Of a stretch of DNA of 14,607 nucleotides, positions 7,265 to 14,260 are shown piece by piece. This DNA is from Bacteroidales bacterium (lineage in GTDB: Bacteria > Bacteroidota > Bacteroidia > Bacteroidales > UBA932): NCBI GenBank assembly GCA_017472115.1, contig JAFUQW010000102.1, positions 1 to 14,607 on the forward strand, in the 5' to 3' direction. The notes beneath the pieces are model-generated. The model made no database searches. It was not told the origin of the DNA and was given only the letters and a program-made list of their open reading frames with translations. Made by a program: the position numbers and the translations under genes. Position 1 is the stretch's first letter. Each line of letters opens with the position of its first letter.

Positions 7265-9628
7265 ATGGTAGAAAATATGTCTAAAAGGAAAAAATCGCGC
7301 GGTAAAGGCGGCATAAGAGGAAATGGCGGGAAGAAGGTTTTCCCACAGGTGACAGGAAAGGTTCAGATGACCCGTGAAGGGTTTGCATTCGTCATAACGG
7401 AGGGTGAAGAAGATGATGTGTTCGTAAAGGCGTCCAAGACACGTGGCGCACTCAACGGAGACATCGTCCGTGTGGCAGTGACCCGCGAAAAGACCGAGCG
7501 TACCCGTCGGGAAGGTGAAGTGATAGAGATTGTGGAGCGTTCCCGCAAGCCGTTCATAGGTGTGCTTCATATTGTCGGGAATCAGGCCTGGGTGCTTATG
7601 CAGAGCCGTTTCATGCCTTACGACATATCGATTCCTTTTGCGGAGGCGGATGAAAAACGCTATCGTCGTCATAAGGTGAAGGGGCGGTCGCTTGCAGAGC
7701 CTAAGGACGAAACAGGCTGGCTCAAGCCTCTCGGAGACGACCTTTACAGCATACACGGAGTCTATGAACTTGATTCGGAAGGTACAGGCCGTCAGGAACT
7801 CAGGGCCCGTTCGGGAATGAAGGTGGCGGCATTGGTTGACAGCTGGGAAAGGCACGAGGCGACTCCGACAGGACATATCGTCGATGTGCTCGGCGAGCCC
7901 GGAGAGAACGACACCGAGATGCATGCCATACTTGCAGAATACGCTCTTCCATACCGCTTCGAACCTGAGGTCGCTAATGCAGCGGATCAGATTTCCGAGG
8001 AGATTACGGCTGCAGACCTTGCGGGAAGGCAGGATTTCAGGGATGTGCTTACATTTACGATAGACCCGGCGGACGCTAAGGATTTCGATGATGCCATCTC
8101 ATTCAGAAAGTTTGACAACGGCAATTATGAAGTCGGAGTCCATATCGCTGACGTGACTCATTATGTCCGCCCCGGAAGCGTGGTGGATGAGGAGGCGCGC
8201 AGCCGCGGCACTTCGGTATATCTTGTTGACAGGACAGTGCCGATGCTTCCGGAGAAGCTTTCCAACAAATTATGCTCTCTCAGACCTCACGAGGAGAAGC
8301 TGACTTTCTCTGCGGTCTTTGAGATCACCCCTCTCGGCCGTATCACAGGGCAATGGTTCGGCAGGACTGTAATCTGTTCGGACCACCGCTTCAGTTATGA
8401 AGAGGCTCAGGCTGTGATCGATGCCGGTGCCAAGGCTGTTCATGAAAATGTTCCTGCTCCGGTTCAGGAGGCTGTCCTGACCCTGCACGGTCTTGCTTCC
8501 AAGCTGCGCAAGAAGAGGTTCGCAAGCGGAGCCATAAGTTTCGAAAGGCCTGAAATGAAGGTGGTCGTGGATGAGAAGGGCCGTCCTGTGGATGTCTATC
8601 AGAAAGTAAGCAGGGAGGCAAACTGGCTGATAGAGGAATTCATGCTTCTTGCCAACCGCAGCGTGGCAGAATTTGTGGCTACAGGCTGCAAGGGAGTCGG
8701 CGACACCCCTGCAAAGGGAAGGAAGGCCGCAAAGACCTTCGTCTATCGTGTGCATGACGAGCCTAATCAGGAAAAGATAGAGAGTCTCCGCAACTTCGTC
8801 GGCAATTTCGGCTACAGGATGGGTCCTACAGGCAACGGAAAGGAGATATCTCGGGAACTCAACAGTCTTTTCGCTGCAGCGAAGGACACTCCTGAATACA
8901 ATGCCATCGAACTTCTTTCGCTCAGGACGATGGCCAAGGCCCGCTACGACACTGAAAATCTCGGACATTACGGACTTGCATTCAGATATTATACACATTT
9001 CACTTCGCCTATACGACGCTATCCTGACATTATGGTCCACAGGCTTCTTGCAGAATACCTTGCAGGGGGCCCGTCGGCGAAACAGGAAGTCTATGACAAG
9101 ATGTGCAAATATGCTTCAGAGCGCGAGATTGTCGCTGCAGAGGCCGAGCGTGCCAGCATAAAGTACAAGCTTGTCGAATTCATGCAGGACAAGGTCGGAT
9201 ATGTATTCGGAGGAAACATCTCTGGACTCACCGAATGGGGAATGTATGTCGAGGTCGAGCCTACGAAGATAGAAGGTATGGTACCTCTGAGGGATATCAG
9301 AAGCGATTTCTTCGAATTCGATGCAGAACGCTACAGACTTGTCGGCAAGCGTACGGGAATAGTCTATAATCTCGGAGATCCGGTAAGAATCCGTGTGAAG
9401 AAGACCAATCTTGAGCAGAAGCTTCTCGATTACGAACTTCTCGAGACCGGACTTGAGGACAGGGATTTTGACCGCATCGAATACGAGAGCGGTCGCGGAA
9501 CTTCCTTCATAAAGGGTGAAGACGGTTCGTTCGACAACGTGACCGTCGGAATCAACAAGGCTGCCCGCAAGGAGAAGGTCCGCAAGGCCATCAAGGACTC
9601 GAAAAGAAGGAAGAAGAGCCGGAAATAA
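7265..9628 (+). CDS. rnr: Ribonuclease R (RNB-family 3'-5' exoribonuclease)
   Basis: RNase R degrades structured RNA processively from the 3' end and serves mRNA turnover and rRNA/tmRNA quality control in the cytoplasm. The 787-aa product has a lysine/arginine-rich start and cold-shock-type domains up to about residue 230. Its RNB catalytic domain covers about 255-600, and a C-terminal S1 domain covers about 643-714 ('GYVFGGNISGLTEWGMYVEVE'). The metal-binding set is present in 'TIDPADAKDFDDA': Asp267, Asp273, Asp275 and Asp276, corresponding to D272/D278/D280/D281 of E. coli RNase R. 'YTHFTSPIRRYPDIMVHRLL' (576-595) is the second family signature. The tail is strongly basic (KDSKRRKKSRK). 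Two starts are possible: 7265 and, four codons later, 7277 (MSKRKK). Neither has a clear Shine-Dalgarno sequence. It is divergent from the efflux operon and functionally unrelated to it. Confidence 0.97.
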   Translation: MVENMSKRKKSRGKGGIRGNGGKKVFPQVTGKVQMTREGFAFVITEGEEDDVFVKASKTRGALNGDIVRVAVTREKTERTRREGEVIEIVERSRKPFIGVLHIVGNQAWVLMQSRFMPYDISIPFAEADEKRYRRHKVKGRSLAEPKDETGWLKPLGDDLYSIHGVYELDSEGTGRQELRARSGMKVAALVDSWERHEATPTGHIVDVLGEPGENDTEMHAILAEYALPYRFEPEVANAADQISEEITAADLAGRQDFRDVLTFTIDPADAKDFDDAISFRKFDNGNYEVGVHIADVTHYVRPGSVVDEEARSRGTSVYLVDRTVPMLPEKLSNKLCSLRPHEEKLTFSAVFEITPLGRITGQWFGRTVICSDHRFSYEEAQAVIDAGAKAVHENVPAPVQEAVLTLHGLASKLRKKRFASGAISFERPEMKVVVDEKGRPVDVYQKVSREANWLIEEFMLLANRSVAEFVATGCKGVGDTPAKGRKAAKTFVYRVHDEPNQEKIESLRNFVGNFGYRMGPTGNGKEISRELNSLFAAAKDTPEYNAIELLSLRTMAKARYDTENLGHYGLAFRYYTHFTSPIRRYPDIMVHRLLAEYLAGGPSAKQEVYDKMCKYASEREIVAAEAERASIKYKLVEFMQDKVGYVFGGNISGLTEWGMYVEVEPTKIEGMVPLRDIRSDFFEFDAERYRLVGKRTGIVYNLGDPVRIRVKKTNLEQKLLDYELLETGLEDRDFDRIEYESGRGTSFIKGEDGSFDNVTVGINKAARKEKVRKAIKDSKRRKKSRK

Positions 9629-9851
9629 GCCACTACAAGACACTTTGAAAACCTCTACATTTCCTCTCTGTAACAGTATTTTAATAAATATTTAACAAAG
9701 GGGATAATTAATTGATATACAGGGTGTAATATGTGTTTATGGCGATGTTGCGGGTTAAAGAGTCATATGGTCAGTACTCCTCTACAAATTGCATTGGAGC
9801 GAAAAAAGAATATCTTTGCTTTAGATTTGTCAAAAGTAGAGTTTCAGAGCC
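9629..9851. other. Intergenic region rnr to DUF47 gene
   Basis: These 223 bases are AT-rich (for example TATTTTAATAAATATTTAAC at 9675-9694) and carry the promoter listed separately near the right end. No convincing intrinsic terminator for rnr is visible. A short open frame from about 9731 crosses into the DUF47 gene in another frame; it is not supported as a gene. Confidence 0.5.
9789..9818 (+). promoter_or_regulatory. Bacteroidota-type promoter of the DUF47/PiT-like cluster
   Basis: TTG at 9789-9791 is followed, after exactly 19 bases, by TATCTTTG at 9811-9818, matching the Bacteroidota pattern TTTG-N19/21-TAnnTTTG. Transcription would begin near 9824 and leave a leader of about 28 bases before the ATG at 9852. 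An imperfect inverted repeat (CAAAT TGC ATTGG, 9786-9798) overlaps the -33 element and could be a regulator site, but it is weak. Confidence 0.6.
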
Positions 9852-10499
9852 ATGTTCGGAAGAAAGAAAATCAACAAGCTGATAGAAGATATAGACAGAT
9901 ATTTTGATCTTATCGACCAGTCCGTGCTGGTATTCAAGGACGGTGTGAGGAACTATCTCTATTCCAACAACGATGACTTCAACGAGAATCTCAAGAAGAT
10001 ATCCTCTATAGAAAGTGAGATCGATGCCCTGAGAAGGGAAATCGAGAACGCGCTATATACTCAGACGGCTCTCGTCCGTTCCCGTGGCGACATCATGCGT
10101 CTTTTTGAGAAGACCAGGAATATCACCGACCTTCTTTATGACAGTCTTTTCCAGTTCGAGATTGAAACACCTTATATCCCGACGGAACTCAACACTGAGT
10201 TCATGAAGCTCACTGAATTCTCCGCCTTGGCCGTAGAGGCTGTAGTCCCTGCATCAAAGTCTTATTTCAAGGCTCCTGAGACTGTTCCCGACAAGATAAG
10301 CAGGACATATTTCTATGAAAAGGAGGCCGTGAGATATTCCCAGACCATCAAGAGGACAGTTTTCCACAACATGACATCCCTCAAGCTCAGCGAAAAGTTC
10401 CATCTTAGATATTTCGCTCTCCATATCGAGAATCTGTCAAAGGCGGCTGAGAATGTTGCCGATCAGCTCGCAGTCATGGCAATACGCAGGACGATGTAA
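9852..10499 (+). CDS. DUF47 / PhoU-like protein (phosphate transport regulator family)
   Basis: DUF47 proteins are small, all-helical relatives of PhoU, usually encoded beside PiT-type inorganic phosphate transporters and thought to modulate them; most are not characterised biochemically. The 215-aa product has the typical length and no signal peptide or membrane helix. It starts with the usual 'MFGRKK' and is helical throughout. Two family-like segments stand out: 'SRGDIMRLFEKTRNITDLLYD' (77-97), equivalent to the common R-E-D-I..L..LD.I.D segment, and 'IENLSKAAENVADQLAVMAIR' (192-212), equivalent to the last helix with its AE..AD pattern. Its TAA overlaps the ATG of the next gene by one base (TAATG), so the two are probably translationally coupled. 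That next gene is a PiT-derived regulator rather than a normal PiT, so this protein may serve signalling rather than transport. Confidence 0.85.
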   Translation: MFGRKKINKLIEDIDRYFDLIDQSVLVFKDGVRNYLYSNNDDFNENLKKISSIESEIDALRREIENALYTQTALVRSRGDIMRLFEKTRNITDLLYDSLFQFEIETPYIPTELNTEFMKLTEFSALAVEAVVPASKSYFKAPETVPDKISRTYFYEKEAVRYSQTIKRTVFHNMTSLKLSEKFHLRYFALHIENLSKAAENVADQLAVMAIRRTM

Positions 10500-12124
10500 T
10501 GACGATAATCTGTCTCATATTGTTTCTTTGTGCAGCGGCTTTCTGGTTTCTTGCAAACGAGTATCCGGTGCTGTTCGGCATTTTCGTGCCGGCATGCGCT
10601 GTAAGGAGGCTGACTTTCAAGGTCATGGTGTCTGTGGCACTGGTGATTGCCATATTCTTAGGGGTGTTTTCCGATACCTTTACGGGGATAAGCAGCAGAT
10701 ATGATATGGATGTGCTTGATTGCAAGTCGTTTGTGATCATTGTTCTGTCTTCGCTCATCATATTGTCGCTTCTTAAGGTGCTGCAGATGAAAGGTTCTGC
10801 GGTCTATGCGTTTGTCGGAGCCTTCGAGGCATTCAGGATTGCTTCCGGAAACGGAGCAGACGCCCATTGGGTCTTATCCTTTCTTGTCGCCCCTCTGATG
10901 GCTTTTGCCATATCTTTAGTGTTAAGCCTGATCACGAGGAATACGCTTGCCAAGAGTCATATCCATCTTATCAGCCTTTCCTTCCATCTGCGCCATGTCG
11001 TCATTGCCTGTCTGATACTGACTGCATTGGCTCTGGGTTTCAACTGGGGAGGCTTTCTTGTTGCCGGGGCGACGCTCGCCATGTCAGCATCCTGCCCGTC
11101 CCTCATCGTGGCTGCCGTGACGGCTGTCGCGATTCTGATAATGTCTCCTTTCATGAGAAACATGAGCGACGAGAATGCCGGTGAGTATTCGGATTTTACG
11201 ATATATACAGTGTTGTCTGTGGGATTTGCCACAGCATTGGTCCTTGTATTCTTCTCTTTTGATTCGGCCGCAGGCATCATAGGGCTCGATGCCGTGCCTC
11301 TGTCTGTCGGCTCTCTGGTATATGCCGGCATCGCAGGAGCCGAAATCGCGGGAAGGCACAGACTGGTGGAGTCGGAAAACCACTTGAAAGAAGTTTCGGC
11401 GATGATCCTGAGTCCGGCAGGCTCCATGTTGCTCACCTACCTTATATTATACCTTACGGGCAGAAGCGAGGACAGCCTTGTGGATTTCACGGTCTTGTCT
11501 GCATCTGTCATAATCCTGGCAGCGATGGTATTCGCCGGCTATGCCCGTCGTCAGCGCAGTCAGAAGGAGGCTACAGACAGGCTTGTCTATTCACAACAGC
11601 AGCAGATATATGAAAACAGCAGGGCTCTGAACGACATGCAGCTGAAGGTCGTCATCTCTGAGAACCAGGCCCTTCACAATGCTGTGGAGATGAAGCGTCA
11701 GGAAGTGATGAATGTTGCTCTCAGCATAATGGAGCAGAAGGAATATCTCGAGTCTCTCAATGATATAGTGAAGCAACTGGTCAAGGCGAGCGACGAAGAG
11801 GAGAGGACAGAACTCATCTCCCAACTCGGCTCGTCACTCAAGCAGAGGCTTTCATATGATAGGGATGTGGATACAGCCTATTTCTATGCCCAGGCCGAGT
11901 CCCTGCATGAGGACTTCAATGCGAAACTGTCGGAGAACTTCCCTGACCTTACCCAGCAGGAGAAACGTCTGGCGACCCTTCTCAGACTCGGTTTCTCGTC
12001 AAAATACATAGCGACCCTGATGAACATCACGGTCAAAAGCGTGGAAATAAGCCGTTACAGGCTGCGGCAGAAGCTCGGTCTGTCCAAAGGAGACAATCTT
12101 GTGAATTTCATTAAATCGATATAA
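10499..12124 (+). CDS. PiT-like membrane protein fused to a coiled coil and LuxR-type HTH; candidate phosphate sensor/regulator
   Basis: The 541-aa product has about 12 membrane helices (residues 2-348), then a cytoplasmic helical/coiled-coil region (350-480) and a LuxR/GerE-type HTH (about 484-541: 'LTQQEKRLATLLRLGFSS', 'KYIATLMNITVKSVEISRYR'). I can align the membrane part by eye with PiT phosphate transporters. 'RRLTFKVMVSVALVIAIFLGV' (36-56) fits the helix after the first GFHDxAN motif. 'MKGSAVYAFVGAFEAFRIA' (97-115) and 'AVPLSVGSLVYAGIAGAEIA' (265-284) fit the two PxSTTH repeats. 'LTALALGFNWGGFLVAG' (174-190) fits the second FxHGANDxxxxxG. The acidic/Asn residues of both GFHD/GAND motifs and the STTH cores are missing, so transport is unlikely. 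Being coupled to a DUF47 gene supports the PiT origin. An added helix (330-348) would put the HTH in the cytoplasm. The HTH is confident; the PiT relationship is probable; phosphate sensing is inferred. The alternative is an unrelated multi-helix sensor. Confidence 0.8.
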   Translation: MTIICLILFLCAAAFWFLANEYPVLFGIFVPACAVRRLTFKVMVSVALVIAIFLGVFSDTFTGISSRYDMDVLDCKSFVIIVLSSLIILSLLKVLQMKGSAVYAFVGAFEAFRIASGNGADAHWVLSFLVAPLMAFAISLVLSLITRNTLAKSHIHLISLSFHLRHVVIACLILTALALGFNWGGFLVAGATLAMSASCPSLIVAAVTAVAILIMSPFMRNMSDENAGEYSDFTIYTVLSVGFATALVLVFFSFDSAAGIIGLDAVPLSVGSLVYAGIAGAEIAGRHRLVESENHLKEVSAMILSPAGSMLLTYLILYLTGRSEDSLVDFTVLSASVIILAAMVFAGYARRQRSQKEATDRLVYSQQQQIYENSRALNDMQLKVVISENQALHNAVEMKRQEVMNVALSIMEQKEYLESLNDIVKQLVKASDEEERTELISQLGSSLKQRLSYDRDVDTAYFYAQAESLHEDFNAKLSENFPDLTQQEKRLATLLRLGFSSKYIATLMNITVKSVEISRYRLRQKLGLSKGDNLVNFIKSI

Positions 12125-12145
12125 TCACTATTAACTCTAACAACA

Positions 12146-13573
12146 ATGAAAAAGTTATTTTTACTTTCAGCTTTGACACTTTCGATGTCAATCGCTGCAG
12201 TCGCTCAGCAGACTGAGGCTGTGCAGACTGAGGTGAACCAGTATGGTCAGAAGGTGGACTCCTATCCTATCGAAGCTACAGTCCAGGACGGTATCCTTGT
12301 GTTCCAGAACAAGAACCAGAACTACAAGATGTGGTTCGATGTACGAGTACAGGGTGATGCAGCCGTTTTCTTCGGCTATGACAAGAACCTCACCCAGATT
12401 GGTAACGGCATGCTCATGCGCCGTACACGTTTCGCGGTAAAGGCTCAGCTCGACAAGAACTGGTATGGCGAGCTCGACACTGACTGGACCAGCGGTACTC
12501 CTGAGATCAAGGACGCATACATCGCCTTCACTGGCGTGAAGGGCCTCGAGATCAAGCTCGGTAACTTCAAGGAGAACTTTTCTATCCAGAGAAACACCAC
12601 TTCACGCTACCTCCAGTTCATGGAGCGTCCTATGGTGAGCTATCTTGCTCCATCACGCCACATGGGTATCAACGTGAAGTACTCTATGCCGGCTCTTTGG
12701 GTGAGCGCAGGCGCTTTCGGTCCTGAGCTTGAGGGCGCGGAGACGCAGACATTCATCGAGGATGGAAACAAGGACTATGGTCTGAACTGCGGTATGTCTT
12801 ATACAGGAAAGGTGGTTTACCGTCCGCTCCACAAGATGAAGAACGCTTCTCTCCACATTGGCGCAGCTGTTTCTTACAGAAATCCTAAGACTTCTTCTAC
12901 AGACGGTTACAATGCAGTACGCTATAGCACACGTAATACTACTTCTATCAACCGCAAGAAGTTCCTTGACACTGATGCAATCAAGTATCTTGACCATGAA
13001 CTTGCATGGACTGCAGAGCTTGCAGGTCACTGGAAGGGCCTCCGTTGGGAGGGTGCTTACATCGCACGTCTTCCTTATGTGGATGAGCAGAAGTATATCG
13101 ATCAGAATGGCGAGGCTCCGAACTTCAAGCCGGCTTGGGGATGGTATGCTCAGGCTGGTTACCTCCTCTTCGGCGGAAGCCAGAACTATGATGCAGGCGG
13201 TGCAAAATATACCCGCGTGAATGCAGGCAAGGAGTGGGGTGACATCGAACTTTGCGCTCGTGTCGAGTATCTCAACCTCAACATGTCTAAGTACTGCATG
13301 GGTGGTTCGGCATATGCTTATTCGCTCGGTCTCAACTTCCATGTGACAAGAAACGTGAAGTTCGTGATCAACTGGCAGTATAATGACAACGACATCTACG
13401 CCAACGGAAAGGGTGAGCAGGACGGAACCGACAAGACTGCCAAGGGACCTTACAGAACCGGTTATGATGCATCAGGCAACGTGACTTACTATCCTGGCGA
13501 CATCGCTCCTGACAGCAAGAGCAAAGGTATCGACTACCACATGCTTGCATGCCGTTTCCAGGTTGCATTCTAA
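12146..13573 (+). CDS. Outer-membrane porin, OprO/OprP (phosphate-selective porin) family
   Basis: The 475-aa product has a Sec signal peptide (about 1-20, ending 'AAVAQ') and ends in a C-terminal phenylalanine ('FQVAF'), as outer-membrane barrels do. OprO/P-type motifs are clear: 'MRRTRFAVKAQLDKNWYGELDTDW' (91-114), 'EIKDAYIAFTG' (120-130), 'EIKLGNFKENFSIQRNTTSRYLQFMERPM' (135-163) and 'APSRHMGINVKY' (168-179). In Pseudomonas these porins pass phosphate or polyphosphate. In Bacteroidota the family is broad, so selectivity cannot be assumed. It starts 21 bases after the PiT-like/HTH gene, so it may be read through from the same promoter or be the direct target of that regulator. The gap contains no clear TAnnTTTG. 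Codons look like those of a highly expressed gene (many CTC, AAG, ATC, GGT). Confidence 0.9.
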   Translation: MKKLFLLSALTLSMSIAAVAQQTEAVQTEVNQYGQKVDSYPIEATVQDGILVFQNKNQNYKMWFDVRVQGDAAVFFGYDKNLTQIGNGMLMRRTRFAVKAQLDKNWYGELDTDWTSGTPEIKDAYIAFTGVKGLEIKLGNFKENFSIQRNTTSRYLQFMERPMVSYLAPSRHMGINVKYSMPALWVSAGAFGPELEGAETQTFIEDGNKDYGLNCGMSYTGKVVYRPLHKMKNASLHIGAAVSYRNPKTSSTDGYNAVRYSTRNTTSINRKKFLDTDAIKYLDHELAWTAELAGHWKGLRWEGAYIARLPYVDEQKYIDQNGEAPNFKPAWGWYAQAGYLLFGGSQNYDAGGAKYTRVNAGKEWGDIELCARVEYLNLNMSKYCMGGSAYAYSLGLNFHVTRNVKFVINWQYNDNDIYANGKGEQDGTDKTAKGPYRTGYDASGNVTYYPGDIAPDSKSKGIDYHMLACRFQVAF

Positions 13574-13614
13574 TAAACCAAATAAATATCAACCATTTTT
13601 AAATTCAAACAATC

Positions 13615-14235
13615 ATGAAAAAGTTTTTTGTAATGGCAGCAATGGCTGCATTCGCACTCGTATCGTGTGATGATCCTATCAATGTTGACGGAAGCGGAGA
13701 CAAGAACGACGGTAACGCTACCAAGGGTCTTGTACTCAACGAACTTTCAGGTGCTGACAAGTTCATCGAGCTCTACAACACTACTGACGCAGAGATTTCT
13801 CTTGAGGGTGTTTATCTCGTGAAGTATGACAGCACGAAGGACGGTGGAAAGAGCACTACATGGACAGGTGCTGCAGGCATGAAGATCGCTGCAAAGGGTT
13901 TTGTAGTTCTCGAGAGCTCAGACCTTGCGGACGAGGCTGAGGGTGGTGACCCTAACTATGCTTATGAGAGCAAGAATCACGTGTTCAAGGGTGGTCTTTC
14001 AGGCAAGAAGAACGTATTCATCGAGCTCTACAGCGCAAAGGATGAGAAGCTCAGCGAGTTCAAGAGAGGTGAAGAGGGTTCCGGCTGGAATCAGGTTTCA
14101 GGCTTCAACAACGACAAGAAGCACACATTCTCACGCGTACCGGACGGAACAGGTGACTGGGCTTACGCAGATCCTACCAAGGGCAAGGCAAACGGTGCAA
14201 AGGTTGCTGAAATCGAGCAGGCTCCTGAAATGTAA
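13615..14235 (+). CDS. Lipoprotein with a lamin-tail-like domain (LTD)
   Basis: The 206-aa product begins with a lipoprotein signal 'MKKFFVMAAMAAFALVSC' with Cys18 as the lipid site, then an acidic/Asn-Gly linker. DDP directly after Cys fits surface- or outer-membrane-sorted lipoproteins of Bacteroidota, which often carry acidic residues there. Residues about 38-194 look like an LTD fold: 'LVLNELSGADKFIELYNTT' (39-57), 'ISLEGVYLVKYD' (61-72), 'FVVLES' (96-101), and the closing 'TFSRVPDGTGDWAYADPTKGKANG' pattern (171-194), which resembles the R.PDGTGxW..xxPTPGxxN ending of bacterial LTDs. LTD domains often sit in secreted nucleases and phosphatases. Here the domain stands alone, so no enzyme activity is expected and a binding role is possible. 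It follows the porin by 41 bases and has similar codon use, which suggests co-expression. Confidence 0.8.
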   Translation: MKKFFVMAAMAAFALVSCDDPINVDGSGDKNDGNATKGLVLNELSGADKFIELYNTTDAEISLEGVYLVKYDSTKDGGKSTTWTGAAGMKIAAKGFVVLESSDLADEAEGGDPNYAYESKNHVFKGGLSGKKNVFIELYSAKDEKLSEFKRGEEGSGWNQVSGFNNDKKHTFSRVPDGTGDWAYADPTKGKANGAKVAEIEQAPEM

Positions 14236-14260
14236 TAACGGCTTATAGTATAAAAGGACT

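Noticed and set aside
7262..7924. Minus-strand open frame of 220 codons opposite the start of rnr
   Set aside because: Antisense shadow of RNase R; it also covers the promoter region without a plausible start context.
8270..9040. Minus-strand open frame of 256 codons opposite the RNB domain
   Set aside because: Antisense to the conserved catalytic part of rnr and with no recognisable domain.
10499..11542. Functional PiT phosphate transporter in the membrane part of the 541-aa protein
   Set aside because: Both GFHD/GAND sites and the STTH residues are replaced, so I prefer a sensor role over transport.
12653..13342. Minus-strand open frame of 229 codons opposite the porin
   Set aside because: It mirrors a highly biased porin gene; such long antisense frames are expected from its codon use.
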